DNA of 64,000 bases from assembly GCA_963791325.1 (NCBI GenBank), contig CAWBRU010000019.1:1-64000 (forward strand), written 5' to 3'. How positions within the stretch are numbered: the first letter of the stretch is position 1; every line of letters begins with the position of its first letter. The notes below the pieces were generated by a model, which saw only the letters and a program-made list of their open reading frames with translations, was not told the DNA's origin and ran no database searches. Below are positions 55,133 through 63,841 of the stretch, in pieces. The stretch is from JBEVJK01 sp963791325. GTDB taxonomy: Bacteria; Pseudomonadota; Alphaproteobacteria; Rhizobiales; Rhizobiaceae. The position numbers and the translations under genes were made by a program.

Positions 55133-56914
55133 TCAATCGAGCAGCGCGATCGCAGTCGGCGCGTCCTCATTGTGCTCGGCCAGTTCCTCGAACTCGACTA
55201 TGGCATCGATCTCGGTGCCCATCGAGATATTGGTGACGCGCTCCAGCACGAATTCGAGCACCACCGGCACCCGATGCTCGGCCATCAGCCGCCTGGCCTC
55301 GGCAAAACCGGCCGCGAACTCCTCCGGGCGGCGCACGCGCAGCGCCTTGCAGCCCATCGCCTCGGCGACGGCGACATGGTCGACGCCATAGCCGGGCTCG
55401 CTGCCCTCGCCGGCATTGATGTTGTCGAACGCCAGGCTGACCTCGAAATCCATGGCAAAGCCGCGCTGCGCCTGGCGGATCAGGCCGAGATAGGCGTTGT
55501 TGACGACGACATGCAGATAAGGCAGCCGGTGCTGGGCGCCGACCGCGAGTTCCTCGATCAGGAACTGGAAATCGTAGTCGCCCGACAGCGCCACGATCTC
55601 TCGCTCCGGATCGGCGGCGCGCACGCCGAGCGCGGCCGGCAGGGTCCAGCCGAGCGGCCCGGCCTGACCGCAATTGATCCAGTGGCGCGGTTTGAACACG
55701 TGCAGGAACTGGGCGCCGGCGATCTGCGACAGCCCGATCGTGCTGACATAGCAGGTCTCGCGGCCGAACACCTTGTTCATCTCCTCGTAGACGCGCTGCG
55801 GCTTGAGCGGCACCGCATCGAAATGGGTCTTGCGCTTCATCTCCTTCTTGCGCTTTCGGCAGGCTTTGACCCACGCCGACCAGTCGCGCAGGCGTCCTGC
55901 CGTCTTCCACTCGGTGGCGACGTCGAGCAGCATCTTCAAGGCCGCAGCCGCATCCGAGACGATGCCGTAATCGGGTGCGAACACCCGGCCGATCTGGGTG
56001 CCTTCGATGTCGATGTGCACGAATTTCCGGCCGGCGGTGTACTTCTCGATCGAGCCGGTGTGGCGGTTGGCCCAGCGGTTGCCGATGCCGATGACGAAAT
56101 CGGCGGCAAGCATCGTGGCGTTGCCGTAGCGGTGCGCGGTCTGCAGCCCGCACATGCCGGCCATCAGCGGGTGGTCGTCGGGGATCGCGCCCCAGCCCAT
56201 CAGCGTCGGCACCACCGGCACGCCGGTGATTTCAGCGAACTCGACCAGCAGGTCGCACGCATCGGCATTGATGATGCCGCCGCCGGCAACGATCAGCGGC
56301 CGCTGGGCGGCGTTGAGCATGGAGAGCGCCTTCTCCGCCTGCGGCCGGGTGATCGCCGGCTTGTAGGCCGGCAGCGGCGCGTAGGTGTCGATATCGAACT
56401 CGATCTCGCTTAGCTGCACATCGAGCGGCAGGTCGATCAGCACCGGGCCCGGCCGGCCCGAGCGCATCAGGTGAAAGGCCTTCTGCAGCGCCATCGGCAC
56501 CTGATAGGGCTCCATCACCGTCACCGCCCATTTGGTCACCGGGGCAGCGATGGCGGCAATGTCGACGGCCTGAAAATCCTCCTTGGTGAGCCGTGCGCGC
56601 GGCGCCTGGCCGGTGATCGCCAGAATCGGGATCGAATCGGCAGAGGCCGAATAGAGGCCGGTGATCATGTCGGTGCCCGCCGGCCCCGAGGTGCCGAGGC
56701 AGAGCCCGATATTGCCGGCCGCCGCGCGGGTGTAGCCCTCGGCCATGTGCGAGGCCGCCTCGACATGGCGCGCCAGGATGTGGCGAATGCCGGCGCGCGC
56801 CCTGAGCGCGGAATAGAGCGGATTGATCGCCGCCCCGGGCACGCCGAAGGCGCAGCGGATGCCCTCCTTTTCGAGCACGAGCACCGCCGCATCGACAGCC
56901 CGCATTCTGGCCAT
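55133..56914 (-). CDS. gcl: Glyoxylate carboligase
   Basis: The 593-residue ThDP/FAD enzyme condenses two glyoxylates to tartronate semialdehyde and CO2. The family-specific Val51 (HILARHVEAASH) replaces the glutamate found in almost all other ThDP enzymes. Other motifs are GTSGPAGTDMITGLYSASAD and the ThDP-Mg motif GDYDFQFLIEELAVGAQ through VVVNNAYLGLI. GGAGGAA precedes the ATG. It is divergent from the IclR regulator across a 191-bp AT-rich control region. Confidence 0.97.
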   Translation of the reverse strand: MARMRAVDAAVLVLEKEGIRCAFGVPGAAINPLYSALRARAGIRHILARHVEAASHMAEGYTRAAAGNIGLCLGTSGPAGTDMITGLYSASADSIPILAITGQAPRARLTKEDFQAVDIAAIAAPVTKWAVTVMEPYQVPMALQKAFHLMRSGRPGPVLIDLPLDVQLSEIEFDIDTYAPLPAYKPAITRPQAEKALSMLNAAQRPLIVAGGGIINADACDLLVEFAEITGVPVVPTLMGWGAIPDDHPLMAGMCGLQTAHRYGNATMLAADFVIGIGNRWANRHTGSIEKYTAGRKFVHIDIEGTQIGRVFAPDYGIVSDAAAALKMLLDVATEWKTAGRLRDWSAWVKACRKRKKEMKRKTHFDAVPLKPQRVYEEMNKVFGRETCYVSTIGLSQIAGAQFLHVFKPRHWINCGQAGPLGWTLPAALGVRAADPEREIVALSGDYDFQFLIEELAVGAQHRLPYLHVVVNNAYLGLIRQAQRGFAMDFEVSLAFDNINAGEGSEPGYGVDHVAVAEAMGCKALRVRRPEEFAAGFAEARRLMAEHRVPVVLEFVLERVTNISMGTEIDAIVEFEELAEHNEDAPTAIALLD

Positions 56915-56974
56915 GGCTCTTCCTCCAGCGTCTCAGACAGGCGGCATCTTGGCTCAGCCATGCCTTTTTTGCAA

Positions 56975-57086
56975 TTTTTTCGAAATTCTTTTTCGAAATC
57001 ATCTGAAAATTCTAAGCAGCTGGTGCATCAGGAGAAATTGATTTTCATCTCAGCCCGGCCTATGTTTCCGAAAAATTTTTTTGCAA
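56975..57086. promoter_or_regulatory. Repeated TTTTTCGAAA motifs between gcl and the IclR gene
   Basis: TTTTTTCGAAAT (56975-56986) and TTTTTCGAAAT (56989-56999) are direct repeats 13 bp apart. A related element, TTTCCGAAAAATTTTTTTGC (57064-57083), lies in inverted orientation just before the IclR ribosome-binding site. This is the most AT-rich segment of the window. The arrangement fits IclR-family operators, which often bind repeated A/T-rich half sites, and would control gcl and autoregulate the regulator. Confidence 0.45.
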
Positions 57087-57105
57087 GTTGAAGGAGATTC
57101 GGTCG

Positions 57106-57930
57106 ATGGACACGCTTGCCAAGCGCCGTCGCGGCCGCCCGCGCGCCTTCCAGATGCCTGCGGAGGCCGGCGCCGCGGTGCAGTCGCTCGACCGCGGCCT
57201 GCGCGTGCTTGCCGTGGTCGCCGAGAAGGACGGGCTGTCGCTCAGCGAAGTCGCCGCCGCCGCGCAGATGGCGCCGGCGACGGTCTACCGCATGCTGATG
57301 ACGCTGGAAGGCCACGGCATGGTCGAGTTCGACCGGGCCGCGCAGCTCTGGTCGGTGGGGGTCGGCGCCTATCGCGTCGGATCGGCGTTCCTGCGCGGCC
57401 GCAAGCTGGTCGACCGGGCCCGGGCGGTGATGCAGGAGCTGGTCGAGCGGACCGGCGAGACCGCCAATCTCGGCGTCGCCGACGACGATGGCGTGGTGTT
57501 CGTCAGCCAAGTCGAGACCCATCAGGCGATCCGTGCCTTCTTTCGCCCCGGCACCCGCAGTCCGCTGCACGCCTCCGGCATCGGCAAGGCGATCCTGGCC
57601 CACCTCCCCGCCGAGCGCGTCAGGACGCTGATCGAGCGCACCGGCCTGGAGGCGTTCACCGCACGCACTTTGGCCGAGCCGTCGGCGCTGGCGGCCGACC
57701 TCGCCGCCTGCCGCGAGCGGGGCTACGCCGTCGATGACGAGGAGCGGTTTCCGGGGATGCGCTGCATCGCCGCGCCGGTGTTCAACGAATTCGCCGAGCC
57801 GATCGCCGGCGTCTCGATCTCCGGACCGACGGTGCGGCTGAGCCCGGAGCGCCTGGACGAGCTTGGGCCGCTGATCGCGGCCGCGGCCGCCGAGGTTACC
57901 CGCATCATCGGCGGCCGGGCGCCGGGCTGA
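57106..57930 (+). CDS. IclR-family transcriptional regulator
   Basis: The 274-residue protein starts at the ATG at 57106 with AAGGAG nine bases upstream; an earlier in-frame TTG is less likely. After a basic KRRRGRPRAF stretch, the helix-turn-helix is at about residues 26-85 (LSEVAAAAQMAPATVYRMLM). The effector domain follows, with RSPLHASGIGKAILAHLP and CIAAPVFNEFAEPIAGVSIS. Divergence from gcl-hyi-glxR makes it the probable glyoxylate- or allantoin-responsive regulator (AllR-like). Confidence 0.9.
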   Translation: MDTLAKRRRGRPRAFQMPAEAGAAVQSLDRGLRVLAVVAEKDGLSLSEVAAAAQMAPATVYRMLMTLEGHGMVEFDRAAQLWSVGVGAYRVGSAFLRGRKLVDRARAVMQELVERTGETANLGVADDDGVVFVSQVETHQAIRAFFRPGTRSPLHASGIGKAILAHLPAERVRTLIERTGLEAFTARTLAEPSALAADLAACRERGYAVDDEERFPGMRCIAAPVFNEFAEPIAGVSISGPTVRLSPERLDELGPLIAAAAAEVTRIIGGRAPG

Positions 57931-57989
57931 AGCGGCGCGCCGCTCCGAGGGGACTCCCGGAAAATTCGAAGAAAAGGGCGATCCTCCTT

Positions 57990-58334
57990 TTAAGCGGCGT
58001 TCCAGGTCGCGGCAAAATCGAGCGCGATCGCCATCACCACGCCGAGCGCGGAAAGCACCAGCCCGGTGAGGAACCAGCGCATTGCGCGCTCATAGACGCG
58101 GCGATGCACGGAGCCGACGGACAACAGGTCGGCCAGCGCCTTGACTTGGAGTGCAATGCCCAGAATGAGCGGGATCACGGCGACGAGGTGATCGTGCTGC
58201 CAAGGCAGCGGATTGGCTGCCCATTGCGTCAGGAAACCCAGCGAGAAGGCCACCAGAATGCCGACCACGGTGACCGAGCCATTGCGGAATTGCGGCTCGA
58301 TCAGCTCGTCGTCGCGCGGCTTCGGCTCGTCCAT
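57990..58334 (-). CDS. Small membrane protein of unknown function
   Basis: The 114-residue protein has an acidic/basic N-terminus (MDEPKPRDDELIEPQ) and three hydrophobic segments at about 21-40, 51-70 and 88-107. No catalytic motif is visible and I cannot name the family. A GGGGGTG stretch precedes the ATG. A rho-independent terminator lies only about 56 bases upstream on the same strand, so its promoter must lie in between or the terminator acts as an attenuator. Confidence 0.65.
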   Translation of the reverse strand: MDEPKPRDDELIEPQFRNGSVTVVGILVAFSLGFLTQWAANPLPWQHDHLVAVIPLILGIALQVKALADLLSVGSVHRRVYERAMRWFLTGLVLSALGVVMAIALDFAATWNAA

Positions 58335-58389
58335 CGGTCACCCCCAAGGCGTCTGTCCATGCAACTTAAACGCTTGCCGGACGCCGGAC

Positions 58390-58431
58390 AAAATAAAACC
58401 GGCCGGATGAAGGGGCATTACATCCGGCCGG
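58390..58431 (-). terminator. Rho-independent terminator on the minus strand
   Basis: CCGGCCGGATG and CATCCGGCCGG form a perfect 11-bp stem with an 11-base loop (58399-58431). On the minus strand this is followed by TTTTATTTT. No protein-coding gene ends just upstream on that strand, which is unusual. It either ends a small RNA or acts as an attenuator before the gene at 58334. Confidence 0.75.
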
Positions 58432-58549
58432 CGGACCAACTGCGGGCAGTCGCGATCGCGCCCGCAAATCCGATAGTTGAGTGCCGCCCTCGACGGAGCG
58501 GCAGGTTGCGTCCGTCCCGGCGATCGAATCGGGAAAACATGGCCTTCGG
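58390..58549 (-). ncRNA. Candidate small RNA ending at the terminator
   Basis: The gap 58335-58818 holds no convincing protein gene. On the minus strand TGGCATGAAACCTGCTT (58559-58575) resembles a sigma-54 -24/-12 element, with GG and GC ten bases apart and two mismatches to the consensus. It would start a transcript near 58549 that ends about 160 nt later at the strong terminator. An internal inverted repeat (TGCGGG/CCCGCA at 58441-58466) could form a second hairpin. This is inference from signals only. Confidence 0.3.
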
Positions 58550-58818
58550 ATTTGTAGGAAGCAGGTTTCATGCCAGTTGGGAAAAGCCCGCCGTTCCGGA
58601 GATTTCCGTATCGTTTCGGCACAGCTAGATGTGCAAGCCGTGATGCAGGCTGGCCCTCCGGCCGGAATGGAACAGCCTGGCCGCCCATGACTTGCCCGCC
58701 GCGGTGGTCATCCAATGGGCAGCCCGACCGTCGCCGAGCCGCCAAGCGTCAAGGCCGTTGACGGGCGCGCAGCGCCGCGCTGAGATCATCTCTTTCCTGC
58801 GGAGCGGACCCCGGATCC

Positions 58819-60066
58819 ATGGCTTTCGATGTCGAGCGCGTGCGCGCGCAGTTCCCCGGCCTGTCGCGGCAGAAGGACGGCCGGCCCGTCGCCTTCCTGG
58901 ACAATCCCGCCGGCACCCAGGTGCCCCGTTCGGTCGGCGCCCGGATGGTCGAGGCGATGGAACGGCACAATGCCAATCTGGGCGGCGCCTTCGACACCTC
59001 GATCGAAGCCGAGGCGTTGGTGGCGGCCGCCCACGACGCTGCGGCCACGTTCGTCAACGCCGCCGATCCCAACGAAGTCTTTTTCGGCCAGAGCATGACC
59101 GGCCTGACCTTCGCGATGTCGCGCAGCCTCGCGCGTGACTGGGCCGAAGGCGACGAGATCGTGCTGTCGCGCATGGACCATGACGGCAATGTCACGCCTT
59201 GGATGATGGCCGCCGCGGAGCGCGGCGTCAGGGTCAAATGGCTCGACTTCTCCCTCGACAGTTTCGAGTTCGACATCGCCGACCTCGACGATCTGCTGAC
59301 GGAGAGGACCCGGCTGGTCGCAGTCTGCTATGCCAGCAACGTCACCGGCACCGTCAACGACATCGCCGCGATCGCCGCGCGAGCCAAGAGCGTCGGCGCG
59401 CTGGTCTATGTCGATGCCGTCCAATTCGCGCCGCACGGCATGATCGACGTCGCCGAGCTCGGCTGCGATTTCCTGGTCTGCTCGGCCTACAAGTTTTTCG
59501 GCCCGCATTACGGCCTGTTCTGGGGCCGGCGGGAGCTGTTGGAGCGCCTCACCGCCTATAAGGTGCGCGCCGCCGGCGAGGAGCTGCCCGGCCGCTTCGT
59601 CACCGGCACCACCAACCGCGAGCAGCTCGCCGGCGTTCACGCCGCGATCGATTACATCCGTGGGCTCGGCCGGCCGGCGACGGGCGGACAGAACGAAGCG
59701 CGGGCCGAGCTCGCCACCGGCTATGGCCTGATCAAGCAACAGGATGACAGGTTGACAGTACGGCTGCTCGACGGCCTCAAAGCGGTGCGGGGCGCGCGCG
59801 TGCTGGGCATCACCGATCCCGGACGACTCGGCCGGCGGGTCTCGACGGTGTCGTTCGTGCTAGCAGGCGTGGACTCGCTCGCCTTCGTGACCGAGGCGGC
59901 GGTGCGCGGCATCCAGCTGTGGAGCGGCCACAATTACGGCATCGAGCCGGTCCGCCGGCTGGGCCTTCTCGACGGCAGCGGACCGGTCCGGGTCGGACCG
60001 GTTCACTACAACACCGACGAAGATGTCGACCGCGTCGTGGCGCTCGCCGACTCGATGCGCGGTTAG
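58819..60066 (+). CDS. Cysteine desulfurase-like protein (class V aminotransferase fold)
   Basis: The 415-residue PLP protein starts FDVERVRAQFPGLSRQKDGR and has FLDNPAGTQVP, QSMTGLTFAMSRSL, DAVQFAPHGMIDVAELGCDF and the PLP lysine in CSAYKFFGPHYG. This matches the cysteine-desulfurase-like family TIGR01976, whose biochemical role is not settled. The C-terminal part (QLWSGHNYGIEPVRRLGL) is also typical. It stands alone on the plus strand and is not linked to Fe-S assembly genes here. Confidence 0.85.
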   Translation: MAFDVERVRAQFPGLSRQKDGRPVAFLDNPAGTQVPRSVGARMVEAMERHNANLGGAFDTSIEAEALVAAAHDAAATFVNAADPNEVFFGQSMTGLTFAMSRSLARDWAEGDEIVLSRMDHDGNVTPWMMAAAERGVRVKWLDFSLDSFEFDIADLDDLLTERTRLVAVCYASNVTGTVNDIAAIAARAKSVGALVYVDAVQFAPHGMIDVAELGCDFLVCSAYKFFGPHYGLFWGRRELLERLTAYKVRAAGEELPGRFVTGTTNREQLAGVHAAIDYIRGLGRPATGGQNEARAELATGYGLIKQQDDRLTVRLLDGLKAVRGARVLGITDPGRLGRRVSTVSFVLAGVDSLAFVTEAAVRGIQLWSGHNYGIEPVRRLGLLDGSGPVRVGPVHYNTDEDVDRVVALADSMRG

Positions 60067-60071
60067 GCCTT

Positions 60072-61187
60072 TCACGCGGCGGTCGGATAGTCGGTGTAGC
60101 CGTTGGCGCCGCCGCCATAGAATGTCGCCCGGTCGGGCTCGTTCAGCGGCAGGTCGTTCTTCAGCCGGTAGACCAAGTCGGGATTGGCGATGAACAGCTT
60201 GCCGAACGAGACCAGATCGGCCCGGCCGCTCGCCACCGCCTGCTCCGCCAGTTCCTTGGTGTAGCCGTTGTTGGCGATCCAGGCGCCGGCCGGATGGCTG
60301 CGGCGAAACGCCTGGTGGAGCGCCTCGTAGTCGAACGGCCGCTCGCCCTGCTGATAGCCCCGGTCGCCGCCTGTCGCGCCCTCGACGACATGGATGAAGG
60401 CGATGCGCCGCTCGGCGAGACCAGCCGCGACATGCTCGAATAGCGGCTGCGGGTCGGGGTCGGCGGCATCGTTGGCGGGGGTGACCGGCGACAGCCGGAT
60501 GCCGGTGCGCTCGGCGCCGATCTCGGCGGCGACCGCGTCGATGACCTCGAATAGGAAGCGCGAGCGGTTCTCGATGCCGCCGCCATAGCGGTCGTCGCGG
60601 CGGTTGGTGCCGGAGCGCAGGAATTGATCGATCAGATAGCCATTGGCTCCGTGCAGCTCGACGCCGTCGAAGCCGGCCCGCTCGACCGCCGCGGCCGCGG
60701 CCCGGCGGAAATCGTCGACGATGCCGCCGATCTCGCCGGTCTCCAGCGCCCGCGGTTCGGAGGTCTCGACGAAACTGCCGCCGTCGGGGCCGATCAGGAA
60801 CGTCTTGGAGTTGGCGCGGATCGCCGACGGCGCCACCGGCTTGCCGCCGCCGGGCTGCAGCTCGGTGTGCGAGATGCGGCCGACATGCCAGAGCTGGGCG
60901 ACGATCTTTCCGCCGCGCGCATGCACCGCATCCGTGGTGCTGCGCCAGCCGTCGAGCTGGTGATCGGCATAGAGCCCGGGAACATCCCCATAGCCCTGGC
61001 CCTGATGCGAGATCGCGGTGCCTTCGGTGACGATCAGCCCGGCGGTGGCGCGCTGGCTGTAATAGTCGACCGACAGCGGTCCGGGCACCGCACCCGGCGA
61101 GCGGTTGCGGGTCAGCGGCGCCATGACGATGCGGTTGGTGAGCGCCAGGGCGCCGACGGTGACGGGCTCGAACAGATTTTTGGCCAT
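60072..61187 (-). CDS. Alkene reductase / Old Yellow Enzyme family
   Basis: The ATG at 61187 (MAKNLFEPVTVGALALTNRI) with GAGAGA upstream is preferred over upstream in-frame codons. The 371-residue FMN enzyme has VMAPLTRNRSPGAVP, QLWHVGRISH, DGVELHGANGYLIDQFLR (substrate-binding His and Asn) and NRSRFLFEVIDAV, as in NemA and OYE relatives. It reduces activated C=C bonds or nitro compounds with NAD(P)H. A divergent SDR gene starts 138 bp away. Confidence 0.9.
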   Translation of the reverse strand: MAKNLFEPVTVGALALTNRIVMAPLTRNRSPGAVPGPLSVDYYSQRATAGLIVTEGTAISHQGQGYGDVPGLYADHQLDGWRSTTDAVHARGGKIVAQLWHVGRISHTELQPGGGKPVAPSAIRANSKTFLIGPDGGSFVETSEPRALETGEIGGIVDDFRRAAAAAVERAGFDGVELHGANGYLIDQFLRSGTNRRDDRYGGGIENRSRFLFEVIDAVAAEIGAERTGIRLSPVTPANDAADPDPQPLFEHVAAGLAERRIAFIHVVEGATGGDRGYQQGERPFDYEALHQAFRRSHPAGAWIANNGYTKELAEQAVASGRADLVSFGKLFIANPDLVYRLKNDLPLNEPDRATFYGGGANGYTDYPTAA

Positions 61188-61324
61188 CGCGATCTCTCTC
61201 GACTTCATGCGCTGCGGAAGCTTGAATGGAATGATGATGTGGGGAGAGCTCCGGCCGGCGACCAAGAACAGAATGCCAATTGTAGGCCGAAGCGTGAAAT
61301 TCAATTCCACGAGGAGGCTTTCAG

Positions 61325-62092
61325 ATGGTTGGACGCTTGGCAGGCAAGGTGGCGCTGATCTCGGGCGGCGCGACCGGCATGGGCGGCGCGGCCGCGAGCC
61401 TGTTCGCCGCCGAAGGTGCCAAGGTCGCGATCCTCGACCGCAACGCCGACCAGGCCGCCGCCCGGGCGGAAATGATCCGTAAGGCCGGCGGCACCGCCGC
61501 TCATTTCGTCGCCGATGTCAGCGACGAGGCCGCGGTCGGCGCGGCAGTCGCGGCGGCGGCCGAAGCGCTCGGGCCGGCCACGGTGCTTTTCAACCATGCC
61601 GGCACGATCGTCATCAAGCCGTTCCTGGAGACCACGCTGGCCGACTGGGACGGCCTGTTCGCCGTCAATGTCCGGTCGATGTATCTGGTCACCCGCGCGG
61701 TGCTGCCGGCGATGATCGCTGCCGGCGGCGGAGCGATCGTCTGCACCTCGTCGATCTCGGCGGTCGCCGCCACGCCGATGGAGGTGCTGTACGACGCGAC
61801 CAAGGGCGCTTGCCACATGTTCGCGCGCGCCATCGCCGTCGAGTTCCGCGACCGCAACATCCGCTGCAACGCCGTTTGTCCCGGCTTCATCCGCACGCCG
61901 CATGGGGTGCGCGAAATGGCCGACCTGTCGCGCCTCGGCATCGATGCCTCGGAAGCGGCGATCAACGCCCAGCAGGGCCGGATTGGCGAGCCGGAGGATG
62001 TCGCTCGCGCCGCGCTCTATCTGGCCAGCGATGAATCCGCCTTTGTCACGGGAACGCATCTGTTCGTCGACAATGGCTTCACGGCGATTTGA
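61325..62092 (+). CDS. Short-chain dehydrogenase/reductase
   Basis: The 255-residue classical SDR has ISGGATGMGGAAASLFAA, FNHAGTIVIKPFLE in place of NNAG, CTSSISAVAATPMEVLYDATK with the Ser-Tyr-Lys set, and FVTGTHLFVDNGFTAI. AGGAGG lies before the ATG. It is divergent from the OYE gene, suggesting a shared regulation, but no regulator is adjacent. Confidence 0.88.
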   Translation: MVGRLAGKVALISGGATGMGGAAASLFAAEGAKVAILDRNADQAAARAEMIRKAGGTAAHFVADVSDEAAVGAAVAAAAEALGPATVLFNHAGTIVIKPFLETTLADWDGLFAVNVRSMYLVTRAVLPAMIAAGGGAIVCTSSISAVAATPMEVLYDATKGACHMFARAIAVEFRDRNIRCNAVCPGFIRTPHGVREMADLSRLGIDASEAAINAQQGRIGEPEDVARAALYLASDESAFVTGTHLFVDNGFTAI

Positions 62093-62128
62093 TGGCTGCA
62101 GAAAATCCTTTTATTCCAGTTGCTTACT

Positions 62129-62254
62129 CTAGACAGCTAAACTTCTTTCGAGGGCCTCTGCATGCTCCCTCGGGTCGGCAGGCTTTTTTCCACAGCCTGA
62201 TGTCGCCAGCACCAGGCCGAGAGCGACGAGGCCGGCCAGTCGCTTGTCCACCAC
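62129..62254 (-). CDS. Tiny lipoprotein
   Basis: A GTG at 62254 with GGAGG upstream starts a 41-residue lipoprotein: VVDKRLAGLVALGLVLATSGC has the lipobox LATSGC, and the mature part is GKKPADPREHAEALERSLAV. Small outer-membrane lipoproteins of this kind are common in rhizobia. Its function is unknown. It is convergent with the SDR, 36 bp apart. Confidence 0.6.
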   Translation of the reverse strand: MVDKRLAGLVALGLVLATSGCGKKPADPREHAEALERSLAV

Positions 62255-62451
62255 CGATCTGCCTCCATCAAGGGCGCTCAATCTTGGGCCGCAGCGGCGC
62301 AGTACGCAACAATCGCATGCAGCCTGAACGCTAAGCAATTGTTAACCAAATCCGTTCAGCTTCGGCGCCGCGGGCAGGTGTGATTGGAAAGCCGGGCCGG
62401 ACGGGCATGCCAGCGCAAGCCATGACGGCCTTCCGGCGGAGAACCCAAGCG

Positions 62452-62568
62452 ATGCGTTCCAAGAACGGCGAACGGCCGACCTTCCAGAAGGAAGATTTCC
62501 TGCGCCCGATGGGCGCCATCCTATTGCTCATCGTCGCGGCGGTGCTGATGCTGCACAGCGCCACCTAG
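62452..62568 (+). CDS. Small single-pass membrane protein
   Basis: The ATG at 62452 has GGAG nine bases upstream. The product is 38 residues, with a charged N-terminus (MRSKNGERPTFQKEDFLRP) and one membrane helix (MGAILLLIVAAVLMLHSAT). Earlier in-frame starts at 62380 (GTG) and 62422 (ATG) would extend it to 62 or 48 residues. The family is unknown. The repeat element begins at its stop codon. Confidence 0.45.
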   Translation: MRSKNGERPTFQKEDFLRPMGAILLLIVAAVLMLHSAT

Positions 62569-62569
62569 G

Positions 62570-62633
62570 GCAATTCGAGGAAAAGCGGCAACGGTTTTCC
62601 GTCCGGAATCCCCGAAAAATCAAGACTTAGAGC
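62570..62633 (-). repeat. Intergenic palindromic repeat, copy 3
   Basis: On the minus strand it runs from GCTCTAAG through ATTCCGGACGGAAAACCG and CCGCTTTTCC to GAATTGC. It matches copy 1 at 302-365 over nearly all of its 64 bp. Its two halves are imperfect inverted repeats. The following 62640-62670 segment (TCGAAGAAAAGGTGATCCG) also resembles 57967-57990 and may be a second repeat family. Confidence 0.7.
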
Positions 62634-62685
62634 GAAGCACCGGCTCGAAGAAAAGGTGATCCGCTTTAAGGCGCAGGACAACGGC

Positions 62686-63763
62686 TCAGACCGCCTCGAC
62701 CGAAATCTTGGTGCGATAGCGCCGCTGCTCGCCGGGCTTGAGCACGATCAGCTCGCCGGCCGCCGCGACCTCGCTGCGGCCGAAGCCGTTGGTGCACGGC
62801 TCGATGCCGACCGCATACTGGCCCTCGCCCATCATCCGCCACTCGATGTAGCGCGGCATCGCCCGTGGTCGTAGCGCGACGCTGAGCGCGGTGCCGCCGA
62901 ACAGCCGCGGGTTGAAGATCGCGACCTCGACCTGGCCGTCGGCGTCGGGCCACCATGCTGTGCTCGAAGGTCTGCTGCACCCAGTCCTTCTGCGGCGCGA
63001 TGAAGCGGCGACCAGCTGGCGCGGTCGGCGACATCGGCCGTGCCGAACAGCAGCCTCGGCGGGCCGGCGACCGGCGCGATCGAGCTCGGCGCCCTCGTCG
63101 ACGAACGGGATAGCCGACGTTGATGTGGTAGAGCAGCATGTGCTCGGTCGGCAGGAAGCCGGCGTTCTCGACCACGTCTTCCATGGTGAACCAGGAGGCG
63201 CCCATCGCGGCGCGATAGGTGCGGGTCAGCGACCAGGTTCTCGCCGTAGGTCTGGGCCTGGGTGACCCGGCCGACCACCTCCAGGAGGCAGCCGGCCGTC
63301 CTCCCAGCGGTCGCCGAACGCCACGATCTCGGCCGGGATCAGCGCGGCCCGGTCATGGACGCCGTAGCGCTCGGTCGGCCGCGCCGGAAAATTGTAGTGG
63401 GCGACCGAGGCCTCCTCGGGATTGCCGATATGGACTAGGCCGCAGGTGTTGTTGAAGCCGCCGAGGCCGGCGCGCAGCCAGCCGAAGCCGCGTCTGGTCC
63501 TCGAAGAACCACGGCCCCGGCATCAGCGTCGGCGGCATCCAGCCGAGCGAGGCGCCGCGGTACTCGCGCGCGCCGACGTCGAAGCCGCGATCGACGGCGA
63601 TCTCGAAGCGCGAAGCCGGTGCCGGTGCGGAACTCGATCAGCCGCACGCCGCGCGACGGGCCGTCGCCGGAGGTCGAGCAGCCGCACGCCGGCGAGCTGC
63701 GACATGTGGCCGACCCGGCGGCGCAGTTCCTCGCGGCGACAGCCCTGCCGCGAAGAACTCCAT
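62686..63763 (-). pseudogene. DUF4432 / aldose 1-epimerase-like protein, frameshifted
   Basis: The ATG at 63763 has GGGGAGGA six bases upstream (MEFFAAGLS). Segments in different frames read DGPSRGVRLIEFRTGTGF, GWMPPTLMPGPWFFEDQT, GGFNNTCGLVHIGNPEEAS, GASWFTMEDVVENAGFLP and TEHMLLYHINVGYP. The C-terminus is LIVLKPGEQRRYRTKISVEAV, stopping at 62686. Together they make a DUF4432 galactose-mutarotase-fold protein of about 355 residues. About eight indels are needed. It probably acts on a sugar, since a LacI regulator gene is divergent. Confidence 0.7.
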
Positions 63764-63841
63764 CGAGTTCCTCCCCGATGTTAGCGGTATCATAGCAGCT
63801 TCCGGCCGCGCTGGACGCAATCGCGAGTGAGCCTGCGCCGG

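Noticed and set aside
54266..56413. A 715-codon plus-strand frame
   Set aside because: Antisense of hyi and gcl, both unmistakable on the minus strand.
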